Source: JAHFUI01 sp041485905
GTDB taxonomy: Bacteria > Acidobacteriota > Vicinamibacteria > Vicinamibacterales > CAVVIG01
DNA length: 5,598 bases
Direction: 5' to 3'
Assembly: GCA_041485905.1 (NCBI GenBank)
Contig: JBGPKK010000263.1
Coordinates: forward strand, 1 to 5,598
This document shows, in pieces, positions 1-5,598 of this stretch (the stretch's first letter is position 1; every line of letters begins with the position of its first letter). The translations under genes and the position numbers were made by a program. The notes beneath the pieces were generated by a model. That model saw only the letters and a list, made by a program, of their open reading frames with translations. It searched no databases and was not told the DNA's origin.

Positions 1-1640
1 CGGGTCCGCGCGTCCTGGATGCCCTTCTCGACCGCCGGCACGAACTGACGCGGGATCGAGCCGCCGAAGATGTCGTCGACGAACTCGAAGTCGGACCCGC
101 GCGGCAGCGGTTCGACGCGGATCTTGCAGTCGCCGAACTGGCCGTGGCCGCCGGTCTGTTTCTTGTGGCGGCCATGCGCCTCGGTCGAGGCTTTGATCGT
201 CTCGCGATACGGAATCCGGGGCGGCTTGAGGTTCACGTCGACGCCGAAGCGTCTCTTGAGCTTGGCGACCGTGACTTCGATATGCAGCTGTCCCTGACCG
301 GAGAGCAGGAGCTCCTTGGTCTGTGGATCGCGGCTGTACCGAATCGACGGGTCCTCTTCCTCGAGCCTGTGCATGGACGTGCTGATCTTGTCCTCGTCGC
401 CGCGGGTCTTGGGCTCGATCGCGTAGGACAACACCGGCTCCGGAAACTTGATCGCGGGGAACGTCACCGGGTCGGCCTTGTCGCCGAGCGTGTCGTTGGT
501 GAGCGTGTCTTTCAGCTTCGCCACCGCGCCGAGATCGCCGGCCTTGATTTCCGGCACGTTCGTCTGCGTCTTCCCCTGCATCAGCATGAGGCTTCCCAGC
601 CGCTCCGGAGCGTCCTTGGTTTTGTTCAGCACCGTCGAATCGGACTTGAGCGACCCGGACACGACGCGGAACATCGTGATCCGTCCCGCGAACGGATCGG
701 CGATCGTCTTCCAGACGAACGCCGCGGGCGGGTCCTTCTCGTTGGCCGCACGCTCGACTTCGGAGCCGTCCTTGCCGACGCCTGTGAACGGCCGTTCGGC
801 GGGCGACGGCAGATACGCCACGATCGCATCGAGCAGCGGCTGCACGCCGACGTTCAGGAGGCCTGAGACGCACACCAGCGGAAAGAGCTTGCCGGCCATC
901 GTCGCGACCCGCAGGCCGGCGACGAGCTCTTCATCGGTCAGCGTGCCGGCCTCGAAGAACCTCTCCATCAGCTTTTCGTCGGCCTCGGCGACCATCTCGA
1001 TGAGCGCTTCGCGCGCGGCGTCGACGGCGGCCGTCATGTCGCCAGGGACATCACCGATAGTGAACTTGCCGCTCTCGTCGGTGTGAAAGACGAACGCCTT
1101 CCTCGAGATCAGGTCGACGACGCCTTTGAATGATTTCTCCTCGCCGATCGGCAGCTGGATGGGAACGACCGTCCGGTTGCACGCCTCGTGCAGCGACGTG
1201 AGCGAGCGTTCGAGGCTGGCGCGCTCGCGGTCCAGGCGGTTGACCACGACCAGTCGGGGCAGCGCGAGCTCGCTGGCCGCCGCCCACACCTTCTCGGTCT
1301 GCACCATCACGCCGGACACGCCGTCAACGACGAGGATGGCGGCGTCGGCGATGTGCAGCGCGGCGCCCGCGTCGCTCAGGAAGTTGCCCATCCCGGGCGT
1401 ATCGATCAGGTTGATCTTCAGCTTGTTCCACTCGGCGTACGCCAGGCTGGCGGACAAGGTGTGCTTCCTCGCGATCTCCTCTTCGTCGAAATCGGTCACG
1501 GTGGTCCCGTCGTCCACCTTTCCGAAGCGGTTGATCATTCCTGCGTCGGCGAGAATCGCTGAGGCGAGCTGTGTCTTGCCCGATCCCGTGTGACCGACAA
1601 GGGCGACATTTCTGATGCTGGCGGCGTCGTAAACCTTCAT
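1..1640 (-). CDS. EF-G-like translational GTPase (EF-G2 type), C-terminus cut by window edge
   Basis: This is a cytoplasmic GTPase of the elongation factor G superfamily, closest by motif to the EF-G-like/EF-G2 paralogue group rather than housekeeping EF-G. 546 codons are open from ATG 1640 to the window edge; the family is roughly 690-700 aa, so about 150 C-terminal residues lie outside. Visible motifs: P-loop GHTGSGKT (16-23), switch I RKHTLS (58-63) with the Mg-binding Thr61, switch II DTPGMGNF (80-87), NRLD (134-137), domain II from about 308, domain III from about 420, and domain IV from about 480 with GGHGQFGD and the PAVEKGIQ segment near the edge. Canonical EF-G has DTPGHVDF and NKMD, so the catalytic His is Met84 and Lys is Arg135. 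Start chosen because MKVYDAASIRNVALVGH matches family N-termini and GGGGGA lies 7 bases upstream; an in-frame ATG at 1682 would add 14 residues. Translocase, recycling or stress roles are all possible; function is not shown by the sequence. Confidence 0.95.
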   Translation of the reverse strand, partial: MKVYDAASIRNVALVGHTGSGKTQLASAILADAGMINRFGKVDDGTTVTDFDEEEIARKHTLSASLAYAEWNKLKINLIDTPGMGNFLSDAGAALHIADAAILVVDGVSGVMVQTEKVWAAASELALPRLVVVNRLDRERASLERSLTSLHEACNRTVVPIQLPIGEEKSFKGVVDLISRKAFVFHTDESGKFTIGDVPGDMTAAVDAAREALIEMVAEADEKLMERFFEAGTLTDEELVAGLRVATMAGKLFPLVCVSGLLNVGVQPLLDAIVAYLPSPAERPFTGVGKDGSEVERAANEKDPPAAFVWKTIADPFAGRITMFRVVSGSLKSDSTVLNKTKDAPERLGSLMLMQGKTQTNVPEIKAGDLGAVAKLKDTLTNDTLGDKADPVTFPAIKFPEPVLSYAIEPKTRGDEDKISTSMHRLEEEDPSIRYSRDPQTKELLLSGQGQLHIEVTVAKLKRRFGVDVNLKPPRIPYRETIKASTEAHGRHKKQTGGHGQFGDCKIRVEPLPRGSDFEFVDDIFGGSIPRQFVPAVEKGIQDART

Positions 1641-1647
1641 ACGCGGG

Positions 1648-1653
1648 TCCCCC
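1648..1653 (-). promoter_or_regulatory. Ribosome binding site of the EF-G-like gene
   Basis: On the minus strand the bases read GGGGGA, 7 bases before ATG 1640. It is a G-rich, imperfect Shine-Dalgarno, but its spacing is right. It favours ATG 1640 over the in-frame upstream ATG at 1682. Confidence 0.55.
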
Positions 1654-1677
1654 AGGAAAAGATAGGTACTGAGGCGG

Positions 1678-1707
1678 ATCATATTCGCGGGGCAGCGGGA
1701 CACGCAA
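1678..1707 (-). promoter_or_regulatory. Possible sigma70-type promoter for the EF-G-like gene
   Basis: On the minus strand TATGAT (1683-1678) is a 5/6 match to a -10 box. TTGCGT (1707-1702) lies 18 bases upstream and matches only the TTG of a -35 box. Transcription would start near 1671, leaving a leader of about 30 bases that holds the ribosome binding site. It would also place the alternative ATG at 1682 upstream of the transcript. The -35 is weak, and consensus promoters of this phylum are uncertain, so this is a suggestion only. Confidence 0.3.
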
Positions 1708-1713
1708 ATGCAA

Positions 1714-1773
1714 CCACGAAGACACGAAGACACGAAGACACGAAAAAGAAAAAGGATCTTCGTGTTTTCGTGG
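1714..1773. repeat. Long imperfect hairpin of the CACGAAGA repeat family, possible terminator
   Basis: The left arm CCACGAAGACACGAAG (1714-1729) and the right arm CTTCGTGTTTTCGTGG (1758-1773) are reverse complements over 16 bases with one exception, 1721 opposite 1766, a G-T pair on this strand. The 28-base loop holds further repeat copies and an A-rich run (T-rich in the minus-strand transcript). It fills most of the gap between the second permease and the EF-G-like gene. As RNA it could fold in several registers, because the right arm can pair with more than one repeat unit. It could stop or weaken read-through from the exporter operon, but no clean U-run follows the stem. It looks like a dispersed non-coding repeat; in one plus-strand frame it reads TTKTRRHEDTKK, a peptide I recall as a recurrent spurious product in predicted proteomes. 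Confidence 0.75.
1715..1746. repeat. Tandem repeat, four 8-base units of CACGAAGA
   Basis: Three exact copies of CACGAAGA (1715-1722, 1723-1730, 1731-1738) are followed by a fourth, CACGAAAA (1739-1746), with one change. An A-rich stretch to 1753 follows. The eight-base period is not a multiple of three, and no gene is supported here. The first two units form the left arm of the hairpin ending at 1773. Copy number could vary between strains. Confidence 0.85.
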
Positions 1774-1783
1774 CCCCGGGGCC
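1772..1783. repeat. Perfect 12-bp palindrome directly after the permease stop codon
   Basis: GGCCCCGGGGCC reads the same on both strands and abuts the TAG stop at 1786-1784. Its first two bases are also the outer end of the repeat hairpin arm. As RNA it could form only a 4-bp stem with a 4-base loop. It may be part of the dispersed repeat, a protein site, or chance in GC-rich DNA. Confidence 0.5.
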
Positions 1784-3082
1784 CTATTCGTAGCGCAGCG
1801 CTTCGATGGGGTCGAGCCGAGAGGCTTTGAACGCGGGATACATGCCGAAGAAGATGCCGACCGAGGCGGAGAAGCCGAGGCCGATCGCGAACGACCACCA
1901 GGGCAGCGAAATCGGAAATCCGGTCGCGAGGTGGACGGTCAGGCCGATGGCGCTGCCGAGCACGATCCCGAGCACGCCGCCGAGCGAGGTGAGGAACGCC
2001 GCCTCCATCAGGAACTGAAAGAGAATCTCCACGCGCCGCGCGCCAAGCGCCTTGCGCACGCCGATCTCGCGCGTCCGCTCGGTCACCGAGATCGACATGA
2101 TCGCCATCACCCCGATGCCCCCGACCATCAACGCGATGGACGAGATGACGATGAGCGCGAAGAAGGTCGCCTGGCTGATGCGGTCGTACAACTGCAAGAC
2201 CGAGTCCTGCGTCAGCAGATCGAAGTCGTCCGGCTCGTCGAGCTTGAGGCTGTGACGGATCCGCATGACGCGCTGGACGTCGGCCAGCGCCGCCTTCTGG
2301 CTCACGCCGTCACGCGGGAGCACGGAGATTTGGATGTTCATGATCGTCCCCAGGCGTCCGACGCTGAAGGCGCGAAGCCCGAAGTTGCGCTGATACGTCG
2401 TGTAGGGGATCACGTTGAAGTCGTCAGCGCCGAGGTTGAAGCCGCCCGGCGTCGGCCGCTTGTCGAAGACGCCGACGACCTCGAAGCGCTCGTTGCCGAC
2501 GCGCACGAACTTGCCGATCGGATCGGTCCCCGACGGCTCGAAGAGCAACTTGTACGCCGTGTTGCCGAGGACGACGACATTGCGGCGATACTGCAGCTCG
2601 GTGCCGTTGAAAAAGCGGCCCGCCAGAATCGGAATGCTGGTGCCCACGGCAAAGAACTCGGACGTGCCGAGCACGACGAGGTTCTTGGTCTTCAGGGCCC
2701 GGTAGAACACGCGGCGCTGCGTCGCCGGCCCGATGCCGGCTCCCAGCTCGACGTCGACGTACTGGAGGGTGGTCGCTTGTGTCTCCAGCGCACGCGCGTC
2801 CGAGATGGACAGGTTCGGTCGTTTCAACAACGTCCGGATCTCCGGGTTGCCGCTGAAGCTGCCGATACCGAACCGCTGGATGAAAATCGTGGTGGGCCCG
2901 ATCGATCCAATCGAGTCGCGCAGCGATTGGTCGAACCCGCGGATCATCGCCGTCATCCCGACGATCGAGGTGATACCGATGACGACGCCAAGGACGGTCA
3001 GACCGGAGCGCATCTTGTTGGAGCGCACCGTGTCGAACGCCATCGCGACGACTTCGCCGACGAGAGTGGCGCGGATGGCCAT
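1784..3082 (-). CDS. MacB/FtsX-family ABC transporter permease (second of pair)
   Basis: This is an inner-membrane permease subunit of a type VII (MacB-like) ABC exporter, 432 aa. These proteins couple cytoplasmic ATP hydrolysis to movements of a periplasmic domain rather than carrying substrate across the inner membrane. Order: TM1 at about 27-47, a large periplasmic MacB-type domain (about 48-300) with VVVLGNTAYKLLF (169-181) and DPIGKFVRVGNERFEVVGV (187-205), TM2 about 305-330, the cytoplasmic motif SVTERTREIGVRKALGAR (332-349), TM3 about 355-385, TM4 about 395-417, and the C-terminal RLDPIEALRYE. There is no Walker A or ABC signature, unlike 648-aa E. coli MacB, which carries its own ATPase. 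Start: ATG 3082 overlaps the upstream TAA by one base and has GAGG 8 bases ahead. The frame stays open to 3823, but that part is an arginine-rich shadow of the first permease. Substrate unknown. Confidence 0.93.
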   Translation of the reverse strand: MAIRATLVGEVVAMAFDTVRSNKMRSGLTVLGVVIGITSIVGMTAMIRGFDQSLRDSIGSIGPTTIFIQRFGIGSFSGNPEIRTLLKRPNLSISDARALETQATTLQYVDVELGAGIGPATQRRVFYRALKTKNLVVLGTSEFFAVGTSIPILAGRFFNGTELQYRRNVVVLGNTAYKLLFEPSGTDPIGKFVRVGNERFEVVGVFDKRPTPGGFNLGADDFNVIPYTTYQRNFGLRAFSVGRLGTIMNIQISVLPRDGVSQKAALADVQRVMRIRHSLKLDEPDDFDLLTQDSVLQLYDRISQATFFALIVISSIALMVGGIGVMAIMSISVTERTREIGVRKALGARRVEILFQFLMEAAFLTSLGGVLGIVLGSAIGLTVHLATGFPISLPWWSFAIGLGFSASVGIFFGMYPAFKASRLDPIEALRYE

Positions 3083-4308
3083 TATTCGCGCCTCAATGCT
3101 TCGATCGGATCCAGGCGCGCCGCCCGCATCGCCGGATACAGCCCGAAAAACAGCCCGACGAGCGCGGTGATGCCGATCCCGAGCACGACGGACCACACCT
3201 CGACCGCCGCCGGAATCGGCGTCAGCGCCGAGATGGCGACCGCGACCACTGTGCCCAGGAGGGTCCCCACGACGCCGCCAAACACCGACAGGACGACCGA
3301 CTCGGTGAGCATCTGCGCCATGATGTCGGACCGGCGGGCGCCGAGCGCCTTGCGGAGGCCGATCTCGCGGGTCCGCTCGGTCACCACCATCAGCATGATG
3401 TTCATGATGACGATGCCGCCAACGACGAGTGACAGGCCTACGACGCCGACGAGGATGGCAAAGATGCCGCTCGTCGCCGAGTTGTAGATCCCGAGAATCG
3501 TGTCGGATGTGAACATGCCGAAGTTGTCCGGCTGCTTCGGCTTGAGCCGCCGCTGGATCCTGAGCGCCACCGTCGCCTCGTCCATCGTCTGCGAGATGCG
3601 GGAGAGGTCGCGTGGCTTCACGCTCACGGCCAGCTGACGGCGCGATCCGAAGATCGCCTGAAACTGTGCGAGCGGAATAATCGCGAATTCGTCCTGCGAT
3701 CGCCCGAGCACCGTCCCGCGCTTGGCGCTGACGCCGACCACGCGGAAGTGGACGCCTTCGATCTGGATGATCTTCTCGAGGGGATCGATCTCGGTCCCGA
3801 ACAGTCGGTCCGCCGTCTGCCATCCGATCACGGCGACGGGACGCGCGGTGTCAATCTCCGGGGGACTCATCAACCGGCCGCGCTCGGCGTCGAAGCTCGA
3901 GAAGTTGACGTACTCCGAGGTGACTCCCCGGATCTGCGTCTGGTCGATCGACTTGTCGCGATATGTGATCCGACCGCCGCTCGAGGAGTCGGCCATGACG
4001 GCGGCCGCGGTCGAACTGTAGCGCCGGATGGCGCGGAGGTCCTGCAGGCTCATGCGCGGGTTGCTCCGGATCTTGTCGAACTCGTCGTCGCTGCGCGTGA
4101 TGGGGTACTGCTGGATGTTGAACGAGTCGGCACCGGCCTGATTGAGAATCGCGTCCTTGACCGACGCGTTGAGGCCCTGAATCAGCGACACCACCGCGAT
4201 GATCGAGGTGACGGCCACGATGTTGCCGAGCACGGTCATCAACGACCGGAGCTTGGACGACCAGATGGCCGCGAGGGCGATGAAGGCGGATTCGATAAAT
4301 TTGTTCAT
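3082..4308 (-). CDS. MacB/FtsX-family ABC transporter permease (first of pair)
   Basis: Inner-membrane permease of a MacB-like exporter, 408 aa, without an ATPase domain. TM1 lies at about 24-44 (MTVLGNIVAVTSIIAVVSLI), followed by a periplasmic domain (about 45-278) with the family segments PVAVIGWQTADRLFG (157-171) and DPLEKIIQIEGVHFRVVGV (175-193). TM2 is at about 281-308, the cytoplasmic motif VTERTREIGLRKALGAR spans 309-325, TM3 is about 333-360, TM4 about 371-393, and the end is RLDPIEALRRE. It shares motifs and topology with the next gene but is clearly diverged, so the two look like old paralogues. It lies 94 bases after the adaptor and overlaps the second permease by one base, so the three are probably co-transcribed. 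ATG 4308 gives the usual short cytoplasmic N-terminus. No good Shine-Dalgarno is seen; a GC hairpin ends 9 bases upstream. The ATPase partner must be encoded elsewhere. Confidence 0.95.
   Translation of the reverse strand: MNKFIESAFIALAAIWSSKLRSLMTVLGNIVAVTSIIAVVSLIQGLNASVKDAILNQAGADSFNIQQYPITRSDDEFDKIRSNPRMSLQDLRAIRRYSSTAAAVMADSSSGGRITYRDKSIDQTQIRGVTSEYVNFSSFDAERGRLMSPPEIDTARPVAVIGWQTADRLFGTEIDPLEKIIQIEGVHFRVVGVSAKRGTVLGRSQDEFAIIPLAQFQAIFGSRRQLAVSVKPRDLSRISQTMDEATVALRIQRRLKPKQPDNFGMFTSDTILGIYNSATSGIFAILVGVVGLSLVVGGIVIMNIMLMVVTERTREIGLRKALGARRSDIMAQMLTESVVLSVFGGVVGTLLGTVVAVAISALTPIPAAVEVWSVVLGIGITALVGLFFGLYPAMRAARLDPIEALRRE
3091..3094 (-). promoter_or_regulatory. Ribosome binding site of the second permease, inside the first permease gene
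   Basis: GAGG on the minus strand lies 8 bases before ATG 3082, inside the last codons of the first permease. With the TAATG overlap it points to translational coupling, which would help make the two subunits in equal amounts. It also decides the start against the longer open frame. Confidence 0.6.
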
Positions 4309-4317
4309 TGTTTACGC

Positions 4318-4339
4318 GCGTGGGGCCCCACCCCCACGC
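4318..4339 (-). promoter_or_regulatory. GC-rich hairpin in the leader of the first permease
   Basis: GCGTGGGG (4318-4325) and CCCCACGC (4332-4339) are exact reverse complements with a 6-base loop, so the transcript can fold an 8-bp, nearly all-GC stem. The central GTGGGGCCCCAC (4320-4331) is also a perfect 12-bp palindrome at DNA level. The stem ends 9 bases before ATG 4308 and takes up the only G-rich, SD-like bases there. It could limit translation, protect or process the operon mRNA, or slow polymerase. No U-run follows, so an intrinsic terminator is unlikely. The remaining bases of the gap (4340-4402) show nothing firm beyond a small CGCC-TGA-GGCG inverted repeat at 4337-4347. Confidence 0.5.
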
Positions 4340-4402
4340 CTGAGGCGCTCGCACCGTTGTGCTCGCGCGTATCCAGAACAGGACGTCACAGAAGGTCTCG
4401 GC

Positions 4403-5598
4403 CTACTTGGCCTTCGTGGTCTGTTTGTTGTCGACTTTGACGAGGTCGCCGTCGCCCATGCCGCGCACCGAATTGTACGGGCCCGTAATCACCTGATCGC
4501 CTTCCTTGAGTCCGGTCAGCACCTCGAAGAACTTGTCGCCGGCGATCCCCAGCTTGATCGGCACAAATTCCGCGCGTCCATCGCGCAGCATGAACACGCC
4601 TTCCGTCTCCTTCCGCGTCTGGCCCGGCTTGAGCTCCGCCGCTGCGGCGGCCGTGGCCGCTTCCGGCGTACGTCGGCGCTTGTCGATGCGAGGCTCCTTC
4701 ACGATCAGACCCTCGGCGTCGTAAATCAACTCGCGCACGGCGACAGCAGGGATGGGCACGGCGGTGACGTGCTGTCTGGTCGCGGTCGTGATGTCGGCCG
4801 TGCACGTGAAGCCGGGGCGCACCTCAGGCACCGGCTCGTCGAGAATGACCACCACCTTGAAATTTGTGGCTTGCGTCCCGGCGCCAGCGGCGGCCTGAAT
4901 CGGACTGTTGCCGATTTCGCTGACGTGTCCCTTGAACGTGCGCTCGGGTATGGCGTCGATCGTGATTTTGGCGTGCTGTCCGAGATGCACGTTGGGGATA
5001 TTGGTTTCGTCGACTTCGACCTCCGCCTGAATCACCGACATGTCCGCCAGCTCGAGCAGCACCGTGCCGGCGTTGTTCATCGTGCCGATGACCGCCGTTT
5101 CGCCTTCCTGGATATTGCGGCGCGTGACGATGCCGTCGATGGTCGACTCGATGCGGACCTTGCCCAGATCGTACCGCGCGTTTTCGAGCGTCGCGCGTTC
5201 CTGCATGATCCGGCTGTCCTGCGCCTTGGCGGTCTTTTCGCGTTCCTGCAGCGCGGACTGGGCCGCCTTGACGTCGGACTCGGCCTTCATGACGTCGTTC
5301 TCCGCCTTTTCGAGGCTCTCGCGGGTCGTGAGCTGGCGGCTCCACAGATCCTGCTGCCGTTTCAGATTCGCTTTCATCTGTTCCAACTGCACGCGCGGCT
5401 GTTCCAATTGCGTGCGCGCCGTCTCGATCGCCTGCCGCATCTGCTCGAGCGAAGCGGCCGCCACCTGCAGCGAGGCCTCGCCGCTGTCCACCCGGGTCCG
5501 CAGCGATTTCGGGTCGATCTGCAGCAGGAACTGGCCCTTCTTGATGCGATCGCCTTCGTTCACGGCGAGATCGACCACTCGGCCAGACGTCTCAGCGC
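4403..5598 (-). CDS. HlyD/MacA-type periplasmic adaptor (membrane fusion protein), N-terminus cut by window edge
   Basis: This is the periplasmic adaptor of a tripartite exporter, joining the permeases to an outer-membrane TolC-like channel. 397 residues are visible. The frame is open through the edge, reading AETSGRVVDLAVNEGD at the start of the lipoyl domain, so the GTG at 5578 is internal and the signal or anchor sequence is missing. Order in visible residues: first lipoyl half about 5-30, alpha-helical hairpin about 40-140 rich in Gln, Glu, Ala and Leu, second lipoyl half about 149-186 (DGIVTRRNIQEGE), beta-barrel about 190-271, membrane-proximal domain to the end. The hairpin tip has R80, L84 and T91, matching the TolC-contact pattern RxxxLxxxxxxS with Thr for Ser. 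A low-complexity insert (about 290-332), with a KRRR cluster and an Ala run, interrupts the membrane-proximal domain. It lies first in the run with the two permeases. MacA-like by context; substrate unknown. Confidence 0.93.
   Translation of the reverse strand, partial: AETSGRVVDLAVNEGDRIKKGQFLLQIDPKSLRTRVDSGEASLQVAAASLEQMRQAIETARTQLEQPRVQLEQMKANLKRQQDLWSRQLTTRESLEKAENDVMKAESDVKAAQSALQEREKTAKAQDSRIMQERATLENARYDLGKVRIESTIDGIVTRRNIQEGETAVIGTMNNAGTVLLELADMSVIQAEVEVDETNIPNVHLGQHAKITIDAIPERTFKGHVSEIGNSPIQAAAGAGTQATNFKVVVILDEPVPEVRPGFTCTADITTATRQHVTAVPIPAVAVRELIYDAEGLIVKEPRIDKRRRTPEAATAAAAAELKPGQTRKETEGVFMLRDGRAEFVPIKLGIAGDKFFEVLTGLKEGDQVITGPYNSVRGMGDGDLVKVDNKQTTKAK

Noticed and set aside
144..866. 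Plus-strand open frame of 240 codons, and an overlapping one at 448-1086
   Set aside because: Both are antisense to the EF-G-like gene, whose conserved motifs run through the region without a break. No domain is recognisable in either.
1680..1682. Upstream in-frame ATG as the start of the EF-G-like gene
   Set aside because: It would add 14 residues not typical of the family, lies within a possible -10 box, and the GGGGGA site is correctly spaced only for ATG 1640. Not fully excluded.
1715..1746. CRISPR array
   Set aside because: The units are 8 bases and directly adjacent, with no spacers of 25-45 bases. It is a simple tandem repeat.
1590..1793. Small plus-strand open frame of 67 codons over the repeat
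   Set aside because: Half is antisense to the EF-G-like gene and the rest is the CACGAAGA repeat translated (TTKTRRHEDTKK). A non-coding repeat explains it better.
1931..3487. Long plus-strand open frame of 518 codons opposite the two permeases
   Set aside because: It is antisense to two well-supported permeases, spans their junction, is rich in Arg, Asp and His without any recognisable domain, and is the kind of shadow frame GC-rich codon use creates.
3083..3823. In-frame 5' extension of the second permease by 247 codons
   Set aside because: The extension is Arg/Asp-rich low-quality sequence in another frame of the first permease. The ATG at 3082 with GAGG and the TAATG overlap gives the normal family N-terminus.
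5576..5578. GTG as the start codon of the adaptor
   Set aside because: The frame stays open to the window edge and the residues before it (AETSGR) continue the conserved lipoyl-domain entry, so the gene begins outside the window.

Overview
The window is GC-rich bacterial DNA with every supported gene on the minus strand, so transcription runs from high to low coordinates. A periplasmic adaptor with a TolC-tip-like motif implies a Gram-negative, two-membrane cell. The elongation-factor subtype, the MacB-type permeases without an ATPase domain and the intergenic repeat fit an Acidobacteriota-like genome. That placement is from family resemblance only and is an inference.

Layout in the direction of transcription: (1) 5598-4403, a HlyD/MacA-type periplasmic adaptor, cut at its N-terminus by the window edge. 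(2) A 94-base gap (4402-4309) with a strong GC hairpin just upstream of the next start. (3) 4308-3082, a MacB/FtsX-type ABC permease of 408 aa. (4) 3082-1784, a second permease of the same family, 432 aa, sharing one base with the first (TAATG). (5) A 143-base gap (1783-1641) with a 12-bp perfect palindrome, a CACGAAGA tandem repeat that forms the arm of a long hairpin, and a possible promoter. (6) 1640-1, an EF-G-like translational GTPase, cut at its C-terminus by the window edge.

The adaptor and the two permeases look like one operon for a tripartite exporter: permeases in the inner membrane, adaptor spanning the periplasm, and a TolC-like outer-membrane channel. Neither the ATPase nor the outer-membrane factor is in the window. 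The two unlike permeases could pair as a heterodimer. The EF-G-like gene is probably a separate transcription unit: the repeat separates it from the exporter genes, and it has its own ribosome binding site.

No clearly new system is visible. The points most worth a second look are the missing switch II histidine in the EF-G-like protein, the CACGAAGA repeat hairpin, the ATPase-less permease pair, and the structured leader ahead of the first permease.
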